From Mesaphorura yosii (Eukaryota > Arthropoda > Collembola > Poduromorpha > Tullbergiidae), in contig WIXG01000188.1 in the NCBI GenBank assembly GCA_009869945.1, forward strand, positions 62,001 to 126,000: 64,000 nt of DNA. Reading direction: 5' to 3'. Positions 25,801-38,295 of the stretch are shown piece by piece; positions within the stretch are counted from its first letter, which is position 1; the number at the start of each line of letters is the position of its first letter. Both the position numbers and the translations under genes were made by a program. The notes beneath the pieces were generated by a model that worked only from the letters and a program-made list of their open reading frames with translations, was not told the DNA's origin and did no database searches.

Positions 25801-28800
25801 GCTGTATTCAGTTTTAAATTGAAATTATCTGAAAAGACGCATCGTAATCTACTTAAGGAAGGCAGAGTTAAGTGAAACAACTTGAATAGCATTTTTCGAC
25901 TGACGCGGCGCTAAATATTAATGAATTCTTCGCTGATGTATGGATGTCCAACAAGGTACGATGTTTTATCACACGGCATGGAGAAAACATTTGTTTCTCA
26001 TTAGCGTTCCATGTACGAAAGGCGAATGGAATGCCGCTGCAGTGCTGAAATCTGATTTTAATTGAATTTAGTCCGTTTATTAAGTGCTGCTCCGCGAGCT
26101 CAGTTCAATAATTGCGTATTTTAAATTTTGTTGATTTTTCCAGTACCATGATTTCACTTTATGTGAATTCTCCAGAGATTTGCTGTATGTTTTGTGTAAA
26201 ATATGCATTCGCTTTCGTCTCATACGAACTACAAACGGTGTACTAAGACATGTGCTCTCACTCGCAAACACTTGACAACTAATTCATTTAGCTACTGGAA
26301 TAAATCACCTTTCGTCTGCGCATACTCGGCCGGCGGAATTTGAAGGACACGGCTCTTTCAAGTTCAAATTCACTCAAATTAACGCAAAACTCGGGTGGAA
26401 TGCTTATGTAATGTTGTTCCAAGTCCTTCAAAATGTAGCCGAGTCGAGCTAATTAATTAACGGATGCTTTCTCGACTCTTTTGTAGTGCTGGGCCTCTAC
26501 AACATTCATAGCTATCAATTAGTAAACATGAAAGAGTCCGCTTTTGCATCATCATGGCAAGGCAATGAATGCATGGGAGTCGGTGCCAGTGTCGAACCGA
26601 GCTGCCTGACGTGTAGCAAGCGTTTATTTTAATTACTCGATTCTGATGCAATCTTGTTTCAGGACCGCTCGCGTTCGCATTGCGGTAAGCGACGGTTCTA
26701 TTTTCATGGTCTTTCTCCCCGGCTGCCTAAACTCGTCCGAGTTGACTATGTCAATAATCTAAACTCATTATGGTTTTTGGCTGAGCACGCCGAACGCCTG
26801 CCAAGTAGCCGCAGAGTAAAGGAATTAGGCTTGGAAGATACGAACAAGTGACAAGCAATAATGAACACAATTCTTTTTATAAAGTTGCAATAGTAAACCC
26901 GAAGTGCAAGAAATTGACTCACTCAGATGCACTTTCGGTGTAAATATTATTGTTACTTAAAAACTCAAGGCCTGATCTGACTTGGCCATATATGTGTGTA
27001 ATTCCTCTGACTTTAAGGATTGATCTTCTGCAGTCTACGTCTAATCTTCATCTTCATTCAGAATCTCAATGCAGTCGCAGTGCAATGTTGCTGGAACAAA
27101 GGCTCCTGTTGATCCCCAAAACTACCCTGGCAGGCATCTTTGCTGACAATTTAGGACAGACATCAAATTATATTCAGAGTCATGCAACGAAAAGAGAGTT
27201 TGGGCAATTCTTTTCCTGTGCCGTATTCAATGCTCATTCATTTTCATGCCACTTCCACTCCAACTCCAACTTTACTACAATTATAGTTAGAATGGGAAAC
27301 ACTAAACACTCTTTTTTTTGGTACTCTCTTAAGCCATGTCACATTACGGTACTTCACTGCCAACATTGAAGATTTTCCCTCCTTCTTACATGTGTAGATT
27401 ACATATCCTGTTCCTGCATCTCCATATCTAAAATTAGATACCTCTGGCGTGGCTACATTGTATAACCCATAACACTGTTACGAAGTAAGTCAAAAGAAAA
27501 GTCGGCATTCTGTGGCTGACTCGTCTGGTTAATATTTCTAGTCTCCATTTCAGATCAGTAAAAGTAGTTGTGTGTCAGTCAACCCAAATAGCTATCGCAC
27601 CGCATCACTCAAAACTTCAGACTCGGCTTTCACATTGCACTTGCTCTTGAATCTATTCCGGTATGTGTAACAAGTGCAGGTTCAACTGAAGTGTATTGTT
27701 GCATATGAAATGTGAACATGGCTTATGTCAATCAGCCGTGCCTCGGTCTAAAGTGCGAATAGTTCGAATTTTAGTGTAGGATTCTATTTCGATAGATTGA
27801 CCGGTGGGCAAAGTGTATTTAGTCTTCACATGATGGCCATGCAGTCAGTATAAGTTGTTCAGTGTTCGTATTGATTGTGATGCGATTTTTACGGTTTTGT
27901 TGAAATAAAGAGGCGTCAAAACAGAATCTCAATCTTTCGCATTTTGGAGCCTGTAGTCTGTTACAGAGAGGGTAGGGTGTATTTCTGAAAAATAACAGAA
28001 ACTTCAAATACCATTGGAGTCAAGTGCAGTGGCATGGCCATGGCCATGGCCAAAGCCGCAACGCAACGCAGCGCCCACAAGCACAAGACTGAAGGGACAA
28101 GTTGAGAAAGAACATTCTCAATGAAATTCGAGATTTTTTTTACAAACACAAACAACGACGACCAAAGTGAACTTAAGTCCATAAAATTAAATGAATCTCC
28201 AAGAAAACAACAAACAAGTTCAGTGCGGAGCTACAATGTGGAAATGGAGAACAGCACCATGTGGTTTAAAGCTAAAAGGCAATATGTCGCAATAGGAAGA
28301 AGCTGACAGAGGCTGAAAAATTGCAGAGTTGTTGGTTCTTTATAGCCATTCATATAGACCGTGTTCACTTCCCTGATTTAGCCATGTATTGATTTCTAAT
28401 CTGCACTCAGTCGTTAATCAGTCGGTAACGAAGCAAGGCAAATATTTTGCTCCGAGATTGCAATCAGAACTCCTCACGCACAGCGAAGTCAGCAATGCTA
28501 CGCAGCGGACTTAATTTATGTGCACCGAATTTTTAGTACTGATTTCTGCAGCAAATCGATTCCTGTTTATGCAGAGAACAACGCAAGTCAACGTCTCAAG
28601 TGCTTCGATTGTGAACGTGATTTGCCATTTGTTTATCATAATTAAAGTGACTGATACGGAATCCGTTTCGCAATAAGTGAAATGAACGAAGAGGAGACGA
28701 GACGAGACGCATGGCAAAATTGATTCCATGCTATTTTCGTGTTAGAAACTCTGCTCTGCTCCATAGCTAAGTATAGTCTGCCCTGGAACGTGAACTTTAT

Positions 28801-29609
28801 TCTAATGTCTTGTGTGCGTGTGCACTCGTAATGTCGAAATTTGTGGATTGGGTAGGAATTTAGTGGGTTCCTTCATCGGGGCTTGAGCTTGGAAATTGAT
28901 ATACTGCGTACAATGTAATCTAATAAATTCATTTTCATTTCCTTTTGCTGCTCCTCTGCTAAATGCTCATATATTGTTGCGAAATGCTGGCGAAGCAGTG
29001 AAGTGCAGTAGCAAACCAGAAGTCGACTTGTCCTGACTCAGTAAATTCGATTAAATTTGGGGCTTCTTCGGCTTCGTAGGAGGAAATTTGATTGTGATAT
29101 TCAGGAAGGGTTAGAAAACCAGAATGGATCTGTTTCCGTTTGCGAGAAGTTGAAGGTCGACCGAAACTGAGTCTCTGAACATTTCTGTGCAAAGTTGAAA
29201 GCAAAAGTAACAGCTTTTAAATGTGACTGGAAAACTTAATCGAGTGAGCCGGTGGTAGAAAAGTTTTGTGTATTTATGAAAGTATTTGTTCACGAATCGT
29301 GAAGGAAAGAATGAGACGGCGGGCCAGACAGAGTGAGAGTGAGTGTACATGCTAAAAATACCAAATACGACTACGTGATTGCCGGCAACATAACAGTATT
29401 AATCCTTGTTGACAAGTGCAAGCAGCCGTCCTCGACTTGCAGTGTGGTGAGAGTTACATTTAGTACTCGAAATACATGAAGTATTGAAATAAGCTTCTCC
29501 TGGATTTTCTGGAATGCTGACACAATTGCTGACGGAACGCGCCTCGAGATGCATAATTGGTTCAATTGACACCGTTAAGTCTATTAAGTCATTAACCATC
29601 GAATGAACA
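13839..29609. other. Long non-coding stretch, no gene recognised
   Basis: About 15.8 kb with no supported gene. The largest ATG-led frame (17521-17967, 148 codons) has no domain-like pattern. Homeodomain-type AT cores such as TAATTAATTA (26450-26459) and a three-copy ATGGCC repeat (28034-28051) are present but isolated. Probably intronic or intergenic with possible enhancers. Confidence 0.5.
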
Positions 29610-29963
29610 ATGGCCAGCAATGGGTATGTACACAGTGACAAGCACCTCATGATGATGTCGATGATATTGTTGCGGAACAACACAAAATCCGGCCACATAG
29701 GAAATTGTGATGCCAGTTACTTCTTCAACGTGAACGCGAATAGCACACGTGCTAATGCTGAGCGAAGCAATGACGACTCCGGCAGGAATCACACTGCTCT
29801 TCCCATTCCACCAACCTCACATTCTTGTCCGAGTGGCTCTTCCACCTGCCCCTCTTCATTAGAACAACAGCTCGCTCGGTATCAGGTCCATTGTCAACCT
29901 GGTCACGAAAATCGCATCGCCGACTTCTTGCGGCAGTTGAAATGCTGCTCTGGTTACAGACAG
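29610..29963 (+). CDS. Candidate first coding exon (118 codons, ends in phase 0)
   Basis: ATG at 29610 has an in-frame TGA two codons before it, so this would be an initiating exon, not an internal one. The frame stays open for 118 codons to a consensus donor TACAGACAG/GTAAGG. The product begins MASNGYVHSDKHLMMMSM, has a Ser/Pro-rich stretch (about 63-84), and ends in a charged helix-like tail containing ENRIADFLRQLKCCSGYRQ. Base composition is richer in GC than the flanks. No family is recognised. The phase-0 end is compatible with the ASPP exon starting at 62905 on the same strand, so it could be an alternative ASPP 5' exon. It could also be the first exon of another gene or a chance frame. 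Confidence 0.4.
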
Positions 29964-32900
29964 GTAAGGCTGTCATTGTTGGAGTTGAAACTTGTGTTTT
30001 CTGTTTTGTGCAACTTTTGTTCCTGTCGTGTGTCTGTGCCGGAGTCGTGCGGGCCCAGGTACAAAGTTTCACTTCATGCGAGTTGCGAGCCGCGACTTAT
30101 TATTTTGATTGTGATTTCTGTTGCTGTTGCTCTTACTCTTTCACAGAACAAACAAAGTTGACGTTGACTTTCTTCTACCGGGTCAGCCTACTGTTATGCC
30201 GTACAATGTTAAATATATGAATGAATGGTCTTCTGGCCCAGCCTTTATGACTTGTGCAAACAAAAGTTGGACTTGACTTGTACTTGGAGTTCATGTTGTT
30301 GATGATCCGAAGTTGTAGCCAGCTTATTAGTCGACGCGGTGCGTGCTCTGGTTTGAAGTCCAGCTTCTGTCACAATGTGCCATTGTTCTCTGCCCACTAA
30401 ATTTTCTTTTGTCTAGCTTCTGAGATGAAGCACGAGCACGAAAGTTTCCTCGGGATCTTGTTCACATTTTAGGGAATCATTATTGTCAGTTCGCTTCTCA
30501 GGTCGCATGTCCGTTCATCAAATCTCATTAAGACCGTGAATTGTTAGCGTCGTGCGTGTCTTCACGCGACATTGTCACCGTCCTATGCATATTAATCGGT
30601 CAGTCGCCTGCGGTCAGTGTCTGCACTCGGTTGAGATCACGCATGATCGGTTGATCGTGGCTGATTACTATCGTCTACCAAGTAAACTTCTTCAAAATGA
30701 ATTTATATGCTGTCACAAGTCACTGTCATAAAATCAAATCACAATTACAAGTTCCACAAGTCGCTTGCCTGGAAAGAGATTTATGAAAAAAATTAAGCAG
30801 TACAAATTCTAATTTGTGTCTCGAATTTGAATTAATGATATCGATCATCGATGCATTGAGCAAACGACAGCAAAAACCATTAGCAATCCTAAGTACTTGA
30901 ATGAACATGTAAGTGCAATGCGTCTTCAGCAGCACCACATCCTTTCATCTGTCACTACTTAGCTCATCTCATCAATAATTAAATAATGTATTGTCTTCGT
31001 ATTGCGGCATGGCCAAGTCAGTGAAGTAGTTGACGGACCATCGAAGGCAATTAGCAACTGAAAGTGCGCTTTCAGAGTCCTCATTTGTACTCATGAACGA
31101 TGCGAAGCAGTCTGAAATGACAGCTTGAAGTTCAGTGGTAAAAAAAACTTTCTCGCCGCTGCCAAATGCGAAACGTCAATGCATTTCTTATCTCTGCTTG
31201 ACAGAGGAGACTCCGAGCCTCGCCTACACGAAACCAGCAGAAACCGACTGAATTACGGTTTTTATTTACTCGAAATGTCAATACCAAAGTCATTTCTATA
31301 CCTTTTAACTTTAATCAACTGGTACAACGCGAAACGCAAAGCATTGCTTGCTTGCTCATTCGCTCAGCTCTTTGAATACCATTGCGCTGCTGACAGATCC
31401 AATTTTCCTCCCATTTAAACAAATAGAATGGAAAAGTGCCGCCGCGTGCTCTGTCGGCCGACCTCATTTAACTTTACTGCACATGTCTGCACTCCACCGC
31501 AACCGCACCTCGCTGCAGCTTCATTAAAAGAAGCACAAATTCACATAGGCAAAACACAATTCCGCCCTTCTTTATTAACTCAGCACAGAGCATCAAATTT
31601 GCATTGCGCCAACACTGGTGATGAATGTGTTCATTCTGCATGCTCGACGATGATTTCCTCCCATGGATTTTGGGATTTTTCACACTTATTCATCGCTTTG
31701 CTCACATTGTGTAAATATAACATTTAAATGTGTAATAAGTTGACACAATTGATTTGAGTTCAAATAATTTTGTGCTACAATTCTCAAATCAGTCAAGTTG
31801 TAAAAAGGGTCAAAGTGCCAACTCTCGAGTATTGACAGTTTGAACATGCATCGTGAGAGTCCGACAAGTATTTTCCAAGGGATTCCTCAAATTTTATGTG
31901 TGTTCGGGAAGAGGATGAGATTCAAGATTCAGTGCAAACTTACTCAAATTGAATATAACTGTAATTTCTTGGGATTTAGTTGGGAATTATTCGCAAATCA
32001 GATCTCGTCACTCTTACTTTCTACTCATGCTGAGCAAACAAATGTTAATCAATAAAGGATTTGTGACTTGACGTGAGTTGGGAACTTTCATTGCCGCTGG
32101 AAGTCTCAGCGGAAATTGGAGTCGTCCGTTCCTTCTCTTGTCCTGACTCGGAACACGCTCTGCAAAAGTCGTGCTGTGCTGTCTACAATCCACATGGCCA
32201 CATGTACTACCCCTAAAACTTAATAACGGAGGACGGAATTGAACTGGAAGCAAAGACAAGGGTCCTTCCCACATTTTGGAAGTCGAATTACCGGACCGAA
32301 CGGAAAAGGTCACGTTTTAGCTGTGAATGGAAGTCTCAAGCCAAGTGTGCTCACCCAATGCGTATAATCAAACAAGTCGTACTCAGTTTGGCCTTTCATA
32401 CGATATACATTCATGACTAAGGAAATAAGATCAGTTTGGGGTTCCCTCTCAATTTCCGAAAAGCTGCTCTCACAAGTCGTTTGATACGAAAACATCTTGT
32501 TGGGTTAGTTGTCACATGGGTTTCAATTTTCTTGCCTAATTTTATGGTTTCTTCGTATCTATCTTCAATTTCATTCCTTTTCTCTTTGTGACATCCACAT
32601 GTGCAGATACATTCACTTGATATTGTGCTCGTTCAAATCCCAAGCATGAAGAAAGAAGCCGCCACATCGCGTCAAGCATCAAATACAAAATTATGTATGC
32701 GTGTACATTCTACATTTGTTTTGCCAGTCAAATCAACATAGAAGAGCAACCAGCGCAGAGGAAGAAGGCAAAAAAGTAAATGTGCTTGATGGTGTCACGC
32801 ACGAAATTATTTCACATAAAACGCGAACGGGAAGTAAGGGCTTACATTTATCGTGATTATGGCGTTTGGGTGTTGTCCCTTCAAAACTTGTCGGTCGTCC

Positions 32901-35900
32901 CGTCCCGCACATCACGTAAAGTTCATAACTTCAAACTTGCACTCGCGTCGCCATCATATCATGTCATGCGCTGCATTGATACATAATCGGACGTGGGTTT
33001 CGTCGGTTTCCTTTCAGGCTGGCATGCATGGATAAAAGAAGGGCTTAGTAATTGGCTCCAGAATGACACTCCTCGCATTGCTGTCTTATCTCATAAACAC
33101 GTTGACAGATCATTAGCGAAATCAGGCAAGTACAATTTGGTGCGTATTTCCAATTATGCGGTTGTACTTTTGTCAACGCCAAAGTCAAACTCTCAGAAGG
33201 TCCAACATGAAATACAAGTAAAAGCTGTGTCGTTTAGGTCCTTACAATATTTACACTGTACTGCGTCAAGCTTTGGTAATAATGCGAAAGCGATTAAAAT
33301 TTCATGGATTGGAACGTCACTTGCATACGACCTAATCTTTGTTCTCATCTTCGAACATCAGCGTAGCCGCATTGTTCTACTTACATACGTGTTTCATGGT
33401 TGATGTTCGGGTTTGCACGTCGCCTGACGCGACAAATTTATGTGCTACTGCTTATTGTGCAATCAATTCCACTTATAGAACCTATACAACAAAGCACATT
33501 GTGATTACGTGGATAAGATTGCATTTCGTAATTAGCACTCACTTATTCTGCGTTACTGTTGTGTTTGCTGAGCGTAAGTACGTGCAAAAGTCAACAGGCT
33601 TTAAAAATACTTTCGCGTCAGAAGAATCAAGATTCTCGATTGGGTGGACGTGAGTGAGGCTGTAGTCGTCTTTGACGTAATCCAATGCTCAAAAGACCAG
33701 CTCAAGGCAGACGTGTGCTGATAGCGTTTTTCTAAGGAATTCACGCCAGCAAGAAATAAAAAGTGAGGTCCGAAAGTAAACGTTGCTGTTTATTTTAATT
33801 AAACGAGTCGTGGTTTGTTGTTGATGAAAACTGGAGAGAAGAGAGAAAAGTCGACAGATGTTTCCATTTCTTAGGAAAAGGCAGACTGACGCACGAATTT
33901 GAGCGTAAAAGTTAAGTCCTTGCAAAAAGCGGAAAGGCCTGGCCAAGTTCACACTTCAATCTTCCTACACAATAGCAAAAATAATTTAAAACGCATCCCT
34001 TTTGCTACGTTCAGAATTTCTGTGGTTTTGATTTGCCAGAAAACGTTGACTAATTAAGATTTTTCCGTACGAGAAACGAGAATGTGCACATTATTTAGCC
34101 GTAGTTGATGAAGCGCTTTTGTGTCCTGACAATCTTGTTATTCTGCTTGACAGATGAGGTTACACAACAGCAACGGCATCCGGCCTTTGCACACGAGTAC
34201 ATGCAAAATGTTAATTTTCTTGATTTAATTTTAAATTGAACTGCGTAGGAAAGATTTCATCTCGTAATTTGAAACTTCGACTTGTGGAATGTGTCTCGGC
34301 TTGATTTGGCTTTTGGCACAGCCACGTCGAGTCACGCGTCCCGAGAAGTGGAGTCCGAGGACAGGACGAGTCAGACGCCATAAATTGTTCAACATCGTTA
34401 GATAAATTAAAGGAAAACATCCTTAGTGTGAAGAAGCGAGTAAACGCGGAGGATGTTCTGAAATTCAATACGTCGCCCATAAGACAGCCTTAACGCGTAT
34501 TACTTTCCCAGGAGAGGTCATTGAGATTTCTTTATGTCCGTCGCAAGGGATGGGTCCGTCTTGCAGATTTTTATTTTACAGGCTGTCTGGGAATAGAATT
34601 ACTTTAGCGCGTCCGGACTGAAATGGGAGGCAGCCAGTCAAATCCAACTCGAGCCTCATATAGTTTGGTCGGTTTGGGGCAACGTGGAATTGAAAACTTA
34701 GTTTTGGGAAAGCATTCGACTGAGAAGAACTTGATTTCGTGGAAATGCGTAAAGTTATTAGTTTGCTGTGTCAATAAAATGTAATTGTGTAAGAAAGCCT
34801 GAAGGCCCGGAGCAAGAATTGACACAGCTCAAATATTGTAGCAGTGAGGGAAAATTGGTTCAGATTTTTCTACTCCGAGTAATTCTAGAAATTCACATCG
34901 AAATGGTTGATATTTCAAATTCACGAATATACCATAATTCCAAATTGGTCCTGCTCCTCAGGTTCTCCTTCTTGTTGACACACTTTTTTTAAAAAAAGAT
35001 TTGACAATTTACATACGCACGTATCTTCGCGAAGCAGAAACACAAGTAAAGCAAAGCAAGGAAAATCTTGAGCTTGAGTATCTATTGGCACGTGCCGTCT
35101 TAAAATTGAAGTATAATAGTAAATACCCACGGGACAGTTACAGTTCTGGGGCACACATTGAATGAAAGAAGTATCAGGCGGGTAAACCTGTGACAGCGGC
35201 AACGACAAGCAACGACTCTAATCCTAATCTTGCAGGAGCTCTAAAAAATTCAGGCCGAACTTGCCGGGTCAGGAAGGAGGATCATCCAGTTTTTGTCGGC
35301 CCTTGCTCGTGGGTTCCACGAAATGACAAATTAAATCCGGTTCGTCGTATTTAGCCAGAAAAGCTTCCTTGTTTGGAACACAATAAAATATGAAAGGCGA
35401 CGGGCACAGTTCTGTGGAAAATTGTCGAACACATTTTGTCAAGCGTAGGATTCACAATAAACCTAAAAATGGACTTGTGTTGCTGTGTTTGGAAACGCAG
35501 TAACGTAAGGACTTTGCCAGGTGTCACGCCTCATAGACGTAGCTTGCTCAAAAATGTATGGTTTGAATTCTGGATGTCCAATTATGTCAGCTTGTTACGC
35601 ACAGCTTGAGAAATGCAAAAAATGCGAAAGTGCGCATAATTGCGGGACTAATATCTGACTAACGCTGTGTCGAATAATGCCAATGCAAAGTTTATAATCA
35701 TATGAAAGGGCAACATGCAGATTTCCCTGCGTGACGCAAAACCAGGGACGAGAACTCATTTCACCTTTTTCTAGTTTGATAAAGACTCCGCGGCACGAGC
35801 CATAAATAATAATTTGTGTTGTTGGTGTTGACGTTTGTAGCATTGATACCAAGACTATAAGACCAAGACCATCGCTTCACGTTTCTTCAAACCACCACCA

Positions 35901-37564
35901 CGAGCTTCTTTCTTCACTTGCACTCGCATTTTCCTTTGAGCCCTGCCGACAACGCGAATGCGAATCCGGTGCGGCCCTTTGCCACGGCCTCGGCCTGACT
36001 GGCTTTAGCTCTCCTGCAATGATGCGAATCTTAGGAAAGGAATGAAATGGGTAGAATAATGTAGAAAAATCCAATATAGTAAATCACCTCTTCTGAGATT
36101 TATTTCCTGCTCCTCTTGTTGCGCAGACTTATGCATATGCAATATGCATAACTACGAGACACCGGAATTCCATACGCATGCAGTTTGTTCTGTACTGCGT
36201 TGGGCAATTCAATTTCAGCAGATAAAGATATAACCCCAAGTGCGTATGCTTATGAAGCAATAACCTATTTTTACCTTACCACACTCCCAAGGTTGAGCCT
36301 GAGCCTAGTAAAGGCAGAGACACAGACGAATTGCAGTAATAACAAAGTTTCGTAGACGTTTTCTTACCGCAAGCAAGCCCAATAATCATGCGAACTCAGC
36401 TCAGTAATAATGAAATGAAAGATGAACCTTAATTATATAGGAACTTGTTTGTGGGTGGACTTACTAGCCTGAATAAAAGAAATATGGCAAGGCAAGAAGA
36501 GTGGTTCTTTACATGTGTGCATTTACAAGCCACGAACAAGTACGAGCACTCTGCGCTGTCCGAAGTCGCTGTAATTAACTCGTACATAATACTGTGATCT
36601 GCGATGCCACGAGAGATTAGTCTTCTCGAAGTGAGGCATTATTTGATGCAACTTGAGAGTATGAATAATTGCGTGCGGGGAACAATCTCAGTCGCAGGCA
36701 CACGAAAGAATGCGGCATCCTTTGCTTGGCCGACGACTTAAAAGGAGATCATCAGTCATTAACATTTGTGGCATTATTTTCGACATTTTGAGTTTTGAAA
36801 CTTGTTGACTCGATAGTCAGACGATGCATGATTAAATGAAAGTTGTTTATGGAAGAGACTCGGTTACAATTGTGCCATAAAGTTGCGGCTTCAATTGGAT
36901 ACAATTTTGCATTTGACGGGACTGTGACATTTGGCTTTTATTTTGTAGAATGCTTTGCTCAATATGGAAATTGCAATTTAGTCCTAGTTGCAAAAAGAGC
37001 GCTTGTTTTGGCGAAAATGGTCAAACTTGAATGAACTTTGTCAAAATGACTAGCAAGCGCACAAAAACCCTCGCGGTTTATTATTTGACAATTAATCGCC
37101 TTCTCGTTCTAAAGTAAGGATTATTGTGCAACCGAATCGAATGTGAGGAATTTGCAGGCGTATTCGCCATTCGCTTATTAACGACTACTATGACTGGCAA
37201 AGTAGCCGCCTGAGCCACACAGCGAAGTGAAGAGTCGCGCGGGCCGCGCAAATAATGTCATTGCCAACGAGGTGTTGAAATTTTTATGGACTTGTGTATA
37301 TTTTATGACATTGCCAAAGCCAATATTTTATTTTGCATTTCGTGTCGGTGGACATTGGGCGCTACTAACGCGTCGGGCCTCGCGACTCGCCACTCGCGAG
37401 TGTGTGAGCAGTGGGAAAGCCAGGCGGCAAGGGCAAAGGAGAAAGACCGCTTTTACTTAAGCATTGACTTTCCTTTACGGAGCCTTTCACCGTGCCGTGC
37501 ATGCCTGCTTGGGCTTTCGCTGCCGTTGAGCAACAAGGAGCAGGTGGTTCTTTTTCCAGCGCAT
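29964..37564. other. Non-coding stretch, no gene recognised; CpG-rich towards its right end
   Basis: No supported exon. The part from about 37,205 to 37,560 is visibly richer in CG dinucleotides (GTCGCGCGGGCCGCGC, CTCGCGACTCGC-like runs) than the surroundings and lies just before the candidate promoter and exon at 37.6-38.3 kb. A near-perfect POU-type palindrome lies at 36129-36151. Confidence 0.4.
36129..36151. promoter_or_regulatory. Inverted repeat resembling a POU-factor MORE site
   Basis: TTATGCATAT and ATATGCATAA form perfect 10-nt inverted arms around a 3-nt GCA spacer. The left half contains ATGCATATGCAA, one base from the MORE element ATGCATATGCAT bound by POU-domain dimers. Function is inferred only from the motif. 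It lies 1.7 kb upstream of the 37,870 candidate exon. Confidence 0.25.
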
Positions 37565-37601
37565 TATAAGAGGGAAAATTACAACTCCAGCCGAGGCAGT
37601 C
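37565..37601 (+). promoter_or_regulatory. Candidate TATA/initiator core promoter
   Basis: TATAAG at 37565 and a GCAGTC initiator-like hexamer (A at 37598) are 33 nt apart, close to the usual arthropod spacing. The 5' UTR to ATG 37870 would be about 270 nt and would contain an upstream ORF (ATG 37787, 16 codons ending TAG at 37835-37837). The initiator differs by one base from TCAGTC. Confidence 0.25.
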
Positions 37602-37869
37602 GTAGTTTCAAACTGAGAACGTGCACATCATTCGTGTATCGTAGGCCAGTGAAACGCCGCATCGCAAAGTGTATCACGAACTTAAGTTAAGGCTGAGAAT
37701 TGGACAACTGAATCGAGATTATTTATTCTGCGAATCAATATGAAATTAAGTACTTTGACGATTAGAAGCTGAATGTTGAACTCAACATGAGGCAATTTAT
37801 CTCGCAGTCAGAAACTCCGAGTCGGCTTTTCTCATAGTCACAAATGGTCTCAACTTCCACTTTTGCAAA

Positions 37870-38295
37870 ATGCTGACTTGTGTCTATCAGCCTCCAGCCT
37901 CACTGAATAACAAGAATCTTAACGCACCAAGCACCTCCAGCAACAGCGGCTATTTTTTGCTCAATAAAGTTGTTGTGAACAACAATAACACTTGTGATAC
38001 AATTTGCACCGCACCACGAAAGAAATTGCAGTTTGTTGAGTTTGTGAGCAAGTTTTCGGAAGAAAAAGGGCACGTGAAGGTGGAAATCATTAAGAAGCCA
38101 GAGAACGATGCAAATAATAACCATTCAAGTTCCAAAAGTGATTTCCTCTCTTGTGGCTCCATTCTAAGTCTTGACAGCAGTTTTGAGAAAGAGCAGCAAC
38201 GGGCTCGTAGACGCGAGCGAAGACGTGCGAGAAGAAGAGAGCGCAAACGAAGGGATCATTTGTTGTTTCTTCAGGAGAACGATGAATCCATTCCG
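37870..38295 (+). CDS. Candidate coding exon with Arg-rich block (142 codons, ends in phase 0)
   Basis: The ATG-led frame of 142 codons ends at a consensus donor ATTCCG/GTAAGC. The product starts MLTCVYQPPASLNNKNLN and has an Asn-rich segment, then APRKKLQFVEFVSKFSEEKG. A dense basic block at about 106-128 has 13 Arg and one Lys (RRRERRRARRR core), likely nuclear-localising or nucleic-acid binding. It ends LLFLQENDESIP. The frame is open upstream to a TGA at 37777 without another in-frame ATG. A possible acceptor CTTTTCTCATAG (ending 37837) would instead make it internal. Phase 0 at the donor matches the ASPP exon at 62905, so an alternative ASPP N-terminus is plausible. No domain family is recognised. 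Confidence 0.5.

Noticed and set aside
26663-26684. 22-nt interval between TTGTTTCAG and GCG/GTAAGC, microexon-like
   Set aside because: Too short to judge, and acceptor-donor pairs this close are expected by chance in 57 kb.
28031-28051. Three tandem ATGGCC units
   Set aside because: A very short simple repeat with no coding or structural context.
32993-33403. 136-codon plus-strand open frame
   Set aside because: It begins at a non-ATG codon; the acceptor-like CTTTCAG inside has no partner and the peptide has no recognisable motif.
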